Source: Echeneis naucrates
Taxonomy: Eukaryota > Chordata > Actinopteri > Carangiformes > Echeneidae
Direction: 5' to 3'
Assembly: GCF_900963305.1 (NCBI RefSeq)
Contig: NC_042526.1
Coordinates: forward strand, 315,001-379,000
Length of the DNA: 64,000 nucleotides
Below are positions 12,283 through 25,475 of the stretch, one piece after another. Within the stretch, counting starts at the first letter, position 1; every line of letters begins with the position of its first letter. Under the pieces are notes generated by a model. It ran no database searches, was not told the DNA's origin, and saw nothing but the letters and a program-made list of their open reading frames with translations. A program made the translations under genes and the position numbers.

Positions 12283-15200
12283 ATGGCGGTACACCGGGTC
12301 GGCGGATCCCCCAGAGAAGAGGGGGAGCTCGAAGACGGAGAGATCTGTGATGATGAAACCGAGGAGAGTGTGCCGTTCCGGCGGGGGGAGGGGAGCAGGC
12401 CGGGCGGCCGCGGGGCTGCTCGTCGGACTCGAAAACCTCACCGGCACCCGCCCAACATGCTGCCCCACCCGGGCCACCAGCCGCCGGACTTCCGCATGAT
12501 GATGCCGTTCAACCTGGGCCCCTTCCCGCCGGGCCACCGGCAGCAGTGCGGGCCGAGTGGGCCCGACCGGCCTCCCTCCCCGCTGCCCCCGCCGCCGGGA
12601 CACGGTCCGCTCGGAGAGCCCAGTCCGAGGTCAAGCTTCTGGGAGCGGAGCCACAGCGCCCTGGGTCGGTTCAGGCACCGGGCCGTACCTAACTGCGGCC
12701 GCGGAGCCTGGAACCGAGGAGGCCGGCCTCCTCCCGGTCGGTACGGTTCCGGAGACGGCCACGGAAAGACGGACTCTCCCTCCAGGAAACGTATCCTTTC
12801 CTTCTCTGTGTACCCGGCTCGTCGGCTGGGGGGTCAGACCGGGACACACGGTCCAGACCTGAATCCACATCACTCAAACTCAATAATCGATAAACCACAC
12901 GGAAGTCCGCTTCCGGTCTCAGTGGGTTTCCTGGTTCCTGATCCGGATCCTTATCTGAACAGAATGGGTTAGGGTTGTAAAATGTAAACAGGGTGATCAC
13001 CACAGACTGTTCAGGAAATGGCACCTAAAGTCAGCCACAGGAACAGAAGTATACAGCTTCCTGTCTGTTGGTGAGCTGGTTGATCATTTTAAATGAAGCC
13101 ACAGCTAATGATTATTGGGATTATCGGTTCTTTAATGTAGTTTCTCCAGTTAAATCTGAGAAAAGTGAATAAAAAAGTCATATTGTGACATCACAAAGTC
13201 TCGGAGGTCCTGACGGCTGGTTTTAAGATTCAATTTCTGAATCCAAACTGTGAGGGTTTCTCTGAGGACAGAGACCTTTGAGACTTTCACTAGATTACTC
13301 TAAAAGCAAGACCTGATTTAAATTTAAAGACCACATGTGGGTCAACCTTTCCCTAGTCCTTTAGACTAAAGTCTTTCTGTGTTTAAGCTGCTCATTTGAC
13401 AATAAATGAATTCATGACATACAATTCTTCAATTTTACAAAATCAATACGTCTGATAATTAATTGATGGGTTAATAGAGTAGAGAATAATCATAATTTAA
13501 TCACACTCACCTGCCGCGGGTTAATTGTTGAGTTGCTGTAGAGACACCTCAGGTGAGGGATCGTGTTCTCTGTAGGAAGAGTTCTCCAGTCCACCTATTT
13601 GTGGCTGATTCAGGGTCAGAGGTCATCGGATGCCCTAGATCTTATGCTACAACTCCTGCACTAAATCTTGAGGCCTTGTTGCATGAAGGCAGCTCCTCCA
13701 GACACAGCTGCAGGTTCCTCCGACACCACAGGGCTAGAGTTGATTAAAGGCCAACTTTGGATGCTCTGTAAAAGCAGCTCTGTGTGATATAATCATGTCT
13801 TCCTGATTATAAATAAGGAACCAGTTGTGTAGTCAAACATCCCTCTCCCACCTCTTCTGAGCATCTTCCCATTCTGGAAGAGGAGCTATCATTAGCTGTC
13901 CCTTTTCACTGTATGACATCGTCCCTGTGTTGGGTTAGGGTCAGTCCTCCATTCTCATTAATTAATTCATCTTCAATAAACACCCTCAGTGGAAGTCATC
14001 CAGGACTCTGCTGCTCCTTCTTCTTCATCACTTATAAACAATTCCCAACAATTCTCACTGCTCAAACTGAAATCATTTGCAGGTTTTTGTTCTTAACCAG
14101 AACCTCAGAGAAACTTATGGGTCGGACTCAGACCAGGAAAACCGCTCACAGTGTTTCCAAACCAGAGAACAGTGTTGATGAGTCCTTTGAGGACTTACTG
14201 TCCAAGTATAAACAGATTCAACTGGAGCTGGAGTGCATCCGTAAAGAGGAGACCATGGCCCTGGAGCCAAAAGAGGACTCCACAGACAACACTGGCGTTA
14301 TTACAGAAACCAGACCACTACCTGACCCAGCCTATAGCCCGGCAGGACCGGAGGAGTCGTCGGAGCTGGAGAAGGCTGAGAGGAAAGTCTTCCAGGCCTT
14401 CAACATCAAACCTCTGCGTCAGAAACTGCACACTCCCGCCAACCTGGACGAGCTGAAGAGCAAGTGGACAGAGCAAGATAGAGGAGGAGGAGCTGATGGA
14501 GAAGGTGAGAGAACTCCAGATACTCACGAGCTGAAAAGATATATTAGCATGTCATTAACAGGCAACCAAAGAGACAGAGCATTGCCTTGGTTCAAGTCAC
14601 GGTTTGAACCACTTTACTGAGGAAAGGTTAGATGTATCCTGTTTGTCTTTTCATCAGTTTTAGTTTCAGAATCCTGAAACCTGTCACACGAAGTGACAAA
14701 TCATATCGAACTCCATGTGAAGCACCTGGAGGTTTGAGCTCAAGTGTTGTGTGTTTACAGGTGAAGGAGAAGAAAGAGGAGAAGATGGAGGAGAGATGGC
14801 TGCAGAAGAGAAGACGTGTCTATGCTGCAGTGAGGACGGAGACAAAGAGGACAAACCGAAGAAGGTGTGTTTGTGTCGCAGAGAATCATCTGTGTCCAGC
14901 GAGGACTCTCCTGTCGTCTCTCCTGACAAGGTGTGGCTGAGACAGCTGTGTGTTCACTGACTGCTGGATGAGTCTGTGTTTTCTAACGTGTGCTCTTTGA
15001 GCAGCTGCCGGTGAAGGTGGAGGAGGAGGAGCTGTCGGAACTTCAGCTGCGTCTGCTTGCTCTGCAGTCAGCCAGTAAGAAGTGGCAGCAGAAGGAGCAG
15101 CAGGTGATGAAGAAGAGCAAAGACCGAATCACCAGAGCCACCCAGGGCAAGAACTCCAGTCCCGGATCAGGATCTGGTCCCGGCACCTTTCCACCTATCA

Positions 15201-18200
15201 GAGAAAGGGTCACCACCAGATCTGCCTCATCTGCTGCAGCGGCAGAGAGAAACAGGACCAGGTCCAAACCTTTGGAGAGGGACAGAGAAAGAACCAAGAC
15301 TGGGCCCAGACCTCCAGACAGAGACAGAGAAAGACTTACAGAGAGAGACAGACCGAAACCTGGTCCCAAAACTCTACTGGACAGAGGAAGGACCCCAGGG
15401 AAACCTCACACCACCAAGAAAATGACCAGTCCAGGTGAGACGCATCAGAACCCTCCATCAAACTGCAGCATTCATTTGACATCCACATCTCAAATTCCCT
15501 TTTTCCTGTGTCTGATTGGGCACTGCTGGTGATGTGCTCTCAGGCTCGGTGGCGAAACAGGCATTCAGGAAGCAGCAGCTGAGGACGTGGAAGCTGCAGC
15601 AGCAGAGAGAGGAGGAGGAGAAACGATGGCAGGATGAAGAAGAGAGACGGAAACGAGAGGATGAAATCAGACAGATCCGTGACCTGTCCAACCAGGACGA
15701 GCAGTACAACCGCTTCATGAAGCTGGTGGGAGGGAAAATGAGTGCACCCAGCAAGGTGAGACGCTGCAGAAACTCTTGCCTGACTCTCGTCTCTGTGATT
15801 ACTGTCTGTCCTGTAAACAACTAATCAGCTCATCAATACCTTGATTAATCAGAAAACAATGAACAAAAGCAGCAGAACCACCAGAGGGCCATCTTGGTCC
15901 TGGTCCTGGGACCAGACTCACTCACATACAAACTAACCGTCTCTGCTCTCCAGTCCAGAGACCGTGAACACAGGAAGTCCACAGGTAAGCAGGGCCTGGA
16001 CGCCTCAGGGAACCTCTACCAGTATGACAACTATGACGAGGTGGCAATGGACACAGACAGTGAGACTGGTTCGCCAGGTGAGCCGCCGCCCGTCGCCTGC
16101 TCAGTGTTTGTATGTTATAATGTGACAGAGATGTTGAACTAAACTGAGCTGGTCTTTGACACCTTTAAGCGTGTGTTTCAGTCCCATCTCCAACACACCT
16201 CCCGTTTGGACCGGAGGACCCGGGATCTTTCCCTCAGGTGTCTCTGCATGCAGCAGACTCGCCTCACTTTGGACTGGTAAGCTTCTTCTCTCTTCAGATC
16301 ATGAGTCATCTGATTCTTTCGGTTTTATCTGTTGCTGCATCAGTAGTTGATACATAATGATAATTAATGACTATTGTTGTTTCTCATGAGATGAACCGAT
16401 TCATGGGATGCTGATCTGATGTCGCCTCCTTCTCTTTCCCTCCGTCAGGATTTCTCACAGCCCTTTCTCTCCCCTGCACTGTGTGGTGTTCCTCCTCCAC
16501 CTCCCCCTCTGCCCCCTCCACCTGATGATTGTGAGCCTCCACCCAAACCTCCGTTTGCTGATGAGGAGGAGGAGGAGGAAATGCTGCTGAGGGAGACTTG
16601 TCTGATGTCCATGGCCAACAAAAGGGTGGCAGCATCTGAGGTGAATTCCTGCTGAGACTTGAAGTGCTCACTGTGGCCACTTGGTGTTGCTGCTGTTGTT
16701 TTCACATTGGTTCCCCCAGTGATGATGATGATGATGTATTTTCTCTGTCCTGTCTCTGTCTGTCTCTGTCTCTGTCCTGTTTCTCTGTCCGGTCATCTCC
16801 ACGAGAAGAGCTCCAGTGGCCCCCCCTCCCCGATCTGCCAGCCTCCTGCAGGCATCCAGCTGCCAACCAGAGGAAACCTGAGCACTGTCAGCCTGAACAC
16901 AGTGCCTCCACCACGGGCCAAGTTTAGCAGAGGTCACCACGCTCCCAGAGCACCCCTGGTGGTAAGACCCCCGCCCCCTGATCCTGAACAGCTGCATGGT
17001 CAGAGCATCCTGTGAGAATCGCAGTCACATAATCTCACCCGATCCGTTTGCATTTAGTGGCAGGAAGTTCACCTTACAGTCTGTGAGCTGCTGGTTTGAA
17101 ACCTCCAGTTTGTAACTTGTCAGTCAGCCATCTAGACTTTTTGAATAGAGAGAAAGTATACTTTAAATTAAGAGTGTAACCATCATATATCCATCCATTC
17201 AATAAACAAAATAGAAATACTAATAAAAACAAAAAAAAAGTGAAATCTTGCTTTAAAGGAAAAGATGTGTTGATTGTGTTAGTGTGTGACTCTGTGTGTT
17301 TCCTGCAGCTGCCCAGACACAAGTCAGTGGTCGTGTCCCTCAATGATTCAGATGACAGCGACTCAGACTTGGACGCCTGCAGCTCCACTCAGTCTGTGTT
17401 TGGAGGACTGGAGTTCATGATCAAAGAGGTCCGGAGGACTGTGGAGGTGGGACCTATAACATCATGTTTCCTTCATGTCAATCAAGCTATTTGATGTGTT
17501 CTGGAACACTACAGAATCTGTGTTCTGAGTGTTCTCCTCCCTCAGGATCTGGTCCTGGTGCAGATGGTGCTGCCTGTGGAGGCCTCTGTCTAACAGAGCA
17601 GCAAACTTTGTGTTTCAATGATGCAGATGAGACAGTGAGGAAGGGGGCACAGAGCAAACTAATATCTGCTTATGGATTCCTCATCCTTTTGCTGTGTTGT
17701 TTCCAGGCAGCGAAGCCGAAAGGAGCCTCAGGATCAGAGAAGGAGAACAACCCGGTCAGGACTCCAGAGGCTCTACCAGAGGCCAAGAAGGCAGAGTACC
17801 GCCTGCTCAAAGAAGAGATCGCCAGGTACGAAGATTTAACTCAAACACTGTCAGTAACTCAGTGCAGAGAGAGATCCGTAACTAAAGAATGAAACGGTTC
17901 CTGCAGCAGGGAAAAGCAGAAGATGCTGAAGGAACACAGTCCGAGTCCTCGGAGCTCTGCCACTCCAGCTGCCCCAGAGGCTGTGGATTCATCAGGGAGA
18001 ACGGCTGCAGAGCTGAAACTGAGTGAAGCAGAACACAAACTCAGCAAGAACAGGTGAGCAACGCTGAACGATGTCACGCAGGAAAGGCTGTGTTGGTGAG
18101 TATGGAAGGTAACATCCAGCCCCCACAGGGAGCTGCTGCATAGGGATGAGGCTGTCCTGAGACACCTGCTCCAGCAGGAGCTGAAGAAGAGAGAGTCTCT

Positions 18201-21200
18201 GAAGGCGGCTGAGGCCAAAGTGTCAAAGCTGAGGGAGCAGCTGCAGGCATCGGAGAAGATCGTCAATGCAAACAAGACGCTCCTCAAGAAGCTGCAGGAA
18301 CAGGTGAACCTCAGGCTGTGTTCACAAATGCAGACAGGTGTTTGATCTGGCCTCTGACCTCTGACATTTCCTCCTCTGTGCAGGTGCACCGCGTTGAACA
18401 CCGAGTGTCCATCAAGAAGAGTCTGTCCGTCAGGCTGGAGCAGGAGCTGGCTCAGGCTCAGCTGGCTGCTGGGGGAGGAGCCAAGCGCCGGATGGATGCC
18501 AACCAAACCGTGGTGAGTCAAACACTGCTGACTCCTAATAACAGCTGATATTATCCATCAAATCATGAGAAATGTTCCAACTCACACATTATGTACACAT
18601 TTCACTACACAATGTTCAGTTTATCACAAAGAAACAGAAACACTCAAAAACTGACGACAAAAACCCTTAATCTGAGAGTCTTAGATTCTCTGTGAATTGG
18701 TAATAATTTCATTAGTAAACACACAGTTGTTTCTAGACTTTGTTCTTAATAGTGTCTTTTATCTGGATCCTGAGTCTGAAAACAAGTTCTCATTTGATTT
18801 GATCACCGTGTTCATCATCAGCTTTTTCTGATAGCGGTGTCATCTATGGACCGACAAGTGGACTTTTTGATGCACAGGTGTTCGATCTAGACTCTGAGAT
18901 CAGGACAGATCAAACGTGGCGTCACGAGGATGACAGTGTTAATGTGTCGGGTGTGACTGTCTCCATCCTCAGCCCCCAAAGCTGCAGCGGCTGGACTCGG
19001 CTGCCCGCGGCTCTGAGCGTCACTTTGCAGAGCTGATCGCTCAGAAGCAGCGTCTGCAGCAGCTGGAGTCTGAGTACGCCCTGAAGATCCAGAAGCTGAA
19101 GGAGGCCCAGGCACTGCGTAACAAAGGCGTCCCCTCAGAGCCACCGCTACGAGCCCCTACCCCTCCTGACCCACAGGCTCCGCCCCCCACCCCCTTCCCT
19201 CTGCCCCAGCCATCTCTGCACGACCTCACTCAGGACAAACTCACCCTGGACAGCGAAGACGCTGCTGAAGCTGAAGATCAAGAACTGGAGCTGGCGCTCA
19301 CGTCGACGCCTTGTGCCGCCGCCAGAGGTCAACGCCGACACTCACTGCGTCAGTCCAGCTGCTCCTTCACCAAACCCCACCTGGAACAGCCGAGTTCCAC
19401 CCCCAAAGACAGGTGGGTGGTGTCTTCAGTGTCTATGTCCAGAGAGGTATCCAACCTCAGCACAAACCTGAAAGGGCTTTAACTTTTAATTTTTGACTGA
19501 CCTCTGAATTCATGATTTCTTTGAAATACTCCCACCTGTTTAGAAATGTTGTTTGTTTTTCTGTTTTTTGAGTTTTATCTTAAACTGTGCACAGACAGTG
19601 AAATCTGGGTTTGTCTCACAACAGCAAACCTGCCAAGACGTCATCCAGCTCTGAGGCTCCTGTTGAGATGTTCGCAGGGCTGGACCTGGAAACCCTGAAG
19701 GTTCGGTACCAGCAGCAGGCCCAGCTGGGGGAGCTGCTGCTGAGGGAGCTGCAGAACCTGGGAGCCAACCAAGAGCAGCCCCCCAATGGACAGGTGAGCC
19801 AGAACTCTTTCAGCAGTTAACATTTCACACATCTTGAAGATTATTGTTTTTTTATTTTATGTTTTTTCCCTCAACCATAGAAATTTTTTTTCTCAAACAA
19901 AGAAAAACCTTGTGTGGAAACTGCTGATTTAGCATTATAAAGAAGAATGATCAGATCAAGATAGAAACTTCAGATCAGCTCTAGAACGAGCCAAACGCAT
20001 GAGAGGAACTTTTCTTTGGAAAAGAAGGAAACATTCAGAGTCTGAACTGACTAAACAGAATCAAATGAATCTGAAGATGTGGAGATTAAAAAAAAAAAAA
20101 GAAGAAAGAAAGAAAAACACAAAGAGATGAGAAACAGAAAATGTGTGTTTATTAGTTCAACACATTTCTCAGTTGATGGACTCAGTGTGTGTGTTTGAAG
20201 ATAACATGGTGCTCTAAGCAGTCTGTGTGTGTCGGTCCCTGTGCAGCTGCTCTCAGTTGAGGTGGAGGCAACACCAAGTCAGTCTGGGAGCGCAGACCTC
20301 AGACCTGTTCCCTTTGGACCGTATCACAGCCCCCTGCTGGTCTTCAGATCCTACAGGTAGACTCCACATCAGCACCCAGCATTAACTTTACTGTTCCTAT
20401 AAAACCAACTTCACCTCCTGCTGTTTTACTGTTTCACAGCTTTGAATCAAAGCAGATTTAATGTGAAATTTCTGACACTGATTAACAGAAAAAAATTGCC
20501 TTTAATGTCAAAGTGAAAACAGATTTCTGGATAATTGCTAACATGTTGAGTTGTGTTCACTCACTAACTGATGGCAGCTGCTCTGAATTTGACTGTGTGT
20601 GGTCACAAAACGTCAGCTCACAGAAAACCTCAGTCTGTGCAAACATTCGTGTTACCAACATAATTACCATTCCTCGACTTATTGCCATCAGCAAACACTT
20701 CAGCAGCTCTAAAACACCAAGAATAAACCCAGTATAAACCTCCTAACGCTAACGCTCTGCTCACACGAAGTCTGAGCTGTTTTTGGTGCTGGTATCGTGT
20801 TAGAGGTCAGATTTCTGTCCTCTACAGGTTCAGTCCATATTACAGGACCAAGGAGAGGCTGTCTCTGAGCTCCGTCACGTACAGTAACACCATCGAGCCG
20901 AGGAAATGTTTCTGCCGCTTCGATCTCACAGGAACCTGCAACGATGATGACTGCAGATGGTGAGGCTCCGCCCACATCCATCCCTCTGAGGCCGCTCTTT
21001 TCTCTGTCTCACGTCTGCGTCTTTCCCTCTGCAGGCAGCACATGAGGAACTGCACTCTAACCGGAAACCAGCTCTTCCAGGACATCCTGTCCTACAACCT
21101 GCCTCTGATTGGTTGCTCAGACAGCAGCACAGACAAGGACGTTAGCGTCGCCACAGGTGGGGGGCAGCAACACCTCCCCGTAAACTTTGATGACACACCA

Positions 21201-24200
21201 GTTTCAAGCTGTCTGATTTGATATCTCTGTTTTGCAGAGAAATACATGAAGAAGCTGTTTGGCACGAATAAAGGTCGCATGGGCGTGGACCAGAAGGCCG
21301 TCCTCCTCGTCAGCAAGGTGAACGAGAGCAAACGGCACGGTGAGTCAGCGTCTCCGAACACACCTGTCACCAGAGAGTTGGCGTCCAGTGTCTGACTTGC
21401 AGTCTTATCTGGTTTTCCAGTACCTCCGTTCACCACCTGTAAGGAAGTGAGGAGATGGAGACTGAAGCCTTCGTCACCAAGCAGCCCCGACCCTGAGGAC
21501 AACGGCGAGCACGAGGCCGCAGGTGCGAACGTCAAAGCTGAAGGATACGGTGAGGTTTAAGCAGGTTTCCATGTTGGAGGCAGAACTGAGCGGCAGCAGC
21601 AAGAGTCTGACTGACGGTGAATCCTGTCTGTCTGCAGATGGCGAGGCTCAGACCACCACGTCTGCTTTGGACATCTGCATCACTTCAGAGGACAAGCGTT
21701 ACTTTGTCAGTGAGACGGATGACATCTCCAACCTGGAGACCAGCGTCCTGGAGAGTCCTCGAGACACTCAGCTGTGGATCAAACTCGCCTTCAAGTACCT
21801 CAACCAGCATGAGACGTAAGTCCCACAGAAACCAGCTGATCCAAAGTCTGTCCCCTTTCACAGACTGTAAATACTTCCAGACATCAGCTGGTTTTCAGAG
21901 TTTCTGCTCTGTGAAGGTTTGAGCCTTAATGTGTCTCCAGAGGGTTAAGTGAGTGTGCGTGTCTTGGGCTGCAGGTCTGCTGCAGAGTGCCTGGAAGCCG
22001 CCCTCAACACTCTATCTCGAGCTCTGGAGAGTAACTGTGAAGACCCGGAGGTGTGGAGCCACTACCTTACCCTGTTCTCCAGGCGGGGCAGCAGGGAGGA
22101 AGTCCAGGAGATGTGTGAGATGGCTGTGGAGCATGCCCCCGACTACAGAGTGTGGTGGAACGTAAGTCCTCAGACCTGCAGAGTCTGAACCTCTGTGCAG
22201 GTCCTCAGGTGCTCACCTGTGATGTTCTTGCTGCAGTATTTGAACCTGGAGAGCTCGTTTGAAGGGAAGAACTACGTGTGTGAGTGCTTGCTGCAGTTTC
22301 TGGTCTCCGAGGCGTCCTCAGGCGTCACATACAAACTGTCCTTCCAGCTGATGGAGTCTCTGCTCTACAGAGTCCAACTCAATCTGTTCACAGGCCGGAT
22401 GGAGAGCGCTCTGGCCATTTTACAGGTGAAACGTGATGCGAACCTGAAGGTTTGAGCCTGTGGGTCTGTTACAGAACTAATCACTAAGTCAAGATACTTC
22501 CTGTCTGCAGAATGCCTTGAAGTCAGGTCAGGACCAGAGCATGGCAGACCACCTGGTGGCCAGTGACCGGGCCTTAGTCTGGCTCTCTTTCATCCACCTG
22601 ACAGAGTTTGGGCAGCTGCCGTTCAGCCTGTATGACCCGGCGGAGTCTGGTCCGTCCAGACTGGTCAGCAGAGAGTCCTTCATGCTGCCCTGGAAAACAC
22701 AACAGGATGTCAGCACGCCGCCGGACATCCTCATCGCTTTGTTCCAAGGTACAGAAACAACACCACGTGGGTTCGCTCCTTGTGTTGTAGTGGTTCAGGC
22801 CTGTCTTGGACAGTGCAGTCTCTGAGTCCTGGGATCGTCCCGGTGCTTTTGCCCACAGATGCCATCCGGCAGTGCAGCGATGAGTCTCTATCTCCAAGCG
22901 AGAGAACGCTGGCCTGCCTTCCTCTTTACACCAACCTCATCTTCTTCTACAAGCTGCTGCAGAGGTGAGCGAGAAGATGATGCTCCTTTTTAAAGTCGTG
23001 ACATCTACCTGGATCTGAGCCTGATGGACTGTCCCTGTCCCTGCAGGTACAATGAGGTTGTTGTTTTGTGTCAGTCTCTGTTGGAGTCCTGTCCTCGGTC
23101 CTGCGTGCTGCGCGACGCTCTGGCCGACGCCTACATCAGGAAGGGCGAGGGCAGTCAGGCAGTTAGCGTTTGGCTCAATGCTCTGGCCGAGTGTCCGCAC
23201 AACGCACAGGTCTTCTATCGATGTTGCAAGTTCCTTGTGGCTCAGGTGAGCTCTGCTGTCCACCTGCTTTTGTTCTTCTTCTGGTTTAAAATGTGACACA
23301 GCATCGTCGTCTTCTACAGGATAAGTCGAGCGCTGTCGTCCCTCTGTTGCGAGGATTCATCCTGTCTCTATGCGAGGACGAGCAGAGTCAGAGGACACCT
23401 GTGGACGTCCTGCGGTATGACACCTCAACCCGTGTGTGTGTCTGTCAGTGTCTGTGTTGGTTCTGTCCAGTTAAAGTGTTTCTCCTCCTCCAGTCAACTC
23501 CTCGGTTTCCCCAGTAAAGAGCTGCGAGCTTCCATCAAACAGAATCTTCAGGACCAGCTGAGCCAGCAGATGTCTCACCTCCACCTGATTCACTGGTGTG
23601 TGATGGTGCTCAGGTTACAAGTCCACCTCTCAGGGTCTAGACCAGCAGGTGGATGTTTTTAGACCAGGCTAAAGGAAGTTCTAGGTTTCGTCTTGAAATC
23701 CAGTTAATTTACAATCCGAGCATTCTCGTATGCTGGTCTGTGCTGAAGTGGTCTTGTTGTGGTCCAGTCTCTGGCAGTGGCTGCAGGGCTCAGTGGATCA
23801 GACCGTGGAGGCCTTTGAGAGAGCTCTGGGATCAGGTCTGGAGCTGGAGGAGCTTCACCAGCTGTGGATGGAGTGAGTGATCACCGATCAGTATCATTAG
23901 CAGTCGTTATCTGCTGTCCAAACCAGCCAGAGCGGCACCAGGACCAGGACTTGACCCCTGACCTTCCTCTCAACAGTTACCTGGAGTTCAGCAGCCGTCA
24001 GCAGACCTGCGGTCCGGCCAGCCGGTCCAAGTCTGGTCCGGGTCTGTTCTCAGACCTGGTCGAGCGCTGCCTGAGCACTGTCCCCTCTCGGCTGGATGTC
24101 CCTTTCAACCCTGCAGTGTTCTGGACCTGCTACCGCTTCCACAACAAGGTGATTCGCATCAGACCTCGGTCCAGTTCCGGACCAGGAGACACTGCCTTGC

Positions 24201-25475
24201 TCATGAGCTTGTGGTCTCTCGTCTCTACAGGTGGTGACCTTTTACCTGAGTTGCCTGCCGCCTACCCAGCATGCATTGCTGCTGGAGAGACTGAGATATG
24301 CCATGCCCAACAACACTGAGCTGGGCCTGAGGTACACACACACACACACAGACCAGGCATGGGGCTGTTGTGGGTCCAGTTGTGTTGTCAGTGTCTTGTG
24401 TTGCTGCAGGTTGCTGCTTCAGGACTGGCAGGATGGGAACTTGGGACACCTGAAGTTCCAGGCCAGGATGTTGACCAGTAACTCTCCAAAGTGTCTGTCC
24501 ACCTGGAAGATGTAAGTGAAGACACAGCTGCTGACTCAAAGGTCAGAGGTCAGCGGTCAGACACCAATGTTAGCGTTGACCACTATTAGCTTCCACTCAG
24601 AAGTGATCGTCAACGAAGCTTATCCATTAGCATACTGTCGACGCTTTACTCTGAAAGTCCCACCATCAAGAAGTCAACATGTCCAAATTGGGAGGCCATA
24701 ATCTGCAGGGGCGGGGCGAGCAATGTCATTATTATTAGGCCTCTGATGTCACCAATGAGAAGAGAAACAGGAAGTGTGTTTGAATCCATTCAGTTTTGGA
24801 TCATTTCACAGAGGCTGACAGCTGATCAGCTGTTTGATCAGCTGGGGTTCAGGTGGAGTCAGCACTTCCCATGACAACAGAGCTGACTCCACTGTGTGGT
24901 GTGTGTCTGTGTTGTGTGTCTGCAGAGCTGTAGCTGTGGAGAGGGAGCTGAAGGAACGATCTGAGGTGAGTCGGTGATGTCATCAGGTGTGCTCTTGGTT
25001 ACCATGGTGATGTGACATGGCAGTTTCTCACCTGTTGAACTGACTCCACCCCCCCTTCAGGTGCGACTCCTCTACCAGCAGGCCCTTCAACATCTGCCCC
25101 TTTGTGCTGCCCTGTGGAAAGATGTAATCACCCCACAACCACACAACACACTGACACACAACCACACACCAACACAATGACACACCCAGTTTATTAGCAC
25201 CACCTGAGTTGGACCTGGTCTGGACCGACCCATGTGAGGTGATGGGTGACACTCTTTGTTGTTGACATCACACCTGGACACACGCATGTTCACCTGCTGA
25301 CCCCCCCTCCCCACTCCCACCTCTTCTCCTTCCCGCTCTTTTTGCCCCACCCCCATAGCGCCTGCTGTTTGAAGCGGCCGAAGGAGGGAGCTCAGAGCGG
25401 CTGAGGCGATTTGTCAGCTGGTGTCAGCAGGTGGGCGTGAGTTTAGTCGAGGGAGCTCAGACAGAAGATCAGTGA
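12283..25475 (+). CDS. zfc3h1: Zinc finger C3H1 domain-containing protein (PAXT exosome adaptor)
   Basis: Nuclear scaffold linking MTR4 and PABPN1 to the RNA exosome for decay of polyadenylated nuclear RNA. Exons: 12283-12790, 14109-14504, 14761-14930, 15005-15434, 15544-15755, 15954-16077, 16182-16276, 16449-16640, 16806-16961, 17309-17446, 17707-17825, 17910-18053, 18129-18303, 18384-18512, 18973-19412, 19625-19793, 20247-20356, 20828-20959, 21035-21156, 21238-21339, 21421-21522, 21638-21815, 21975-22161, 22237-22425, 22511-22748, 22859-22964, 23047-23245, 23320-23414, 23494-23595, 23768-23872, 23977-24148, 24231-24331, 24410-24511, 24926-24965, 25061-25123, 25359-25475. Phases close to 2052 residues (human 1989). 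The N-terminus has the EEGELEDGEICDD motif. Then come RS/RE-rich and coiled-coil stretches (SELQLRLLALQSASKKW), YQYDNYDEVAMDTDSET, and PPKPPFADEEEEEE. The single zinc finger is C1265-x7-C1273-x4-C1278-x3-H1282. HAT/TPR-like repeats fill the rest, ending VEGAQTEDQ. Confidence 0.97.
19945..20085 (+). repeat. Unnamed interspersed repeat, copy A (pairs with 44585-44712)
   Basis: In a zfc3h1 intron. Shares with 44585-44712 the ordered blocks GATCAGATAAAGATAGAAAC-like, ATGAGAGGAACTTTTCTTTGG, AAGAAGGAAACATTCAG and 'tctgaactgac..aatc.gatgaatctg'. The two copies are alignable over about 130 bases. I do not recognise the family. Confidence 0.75.
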
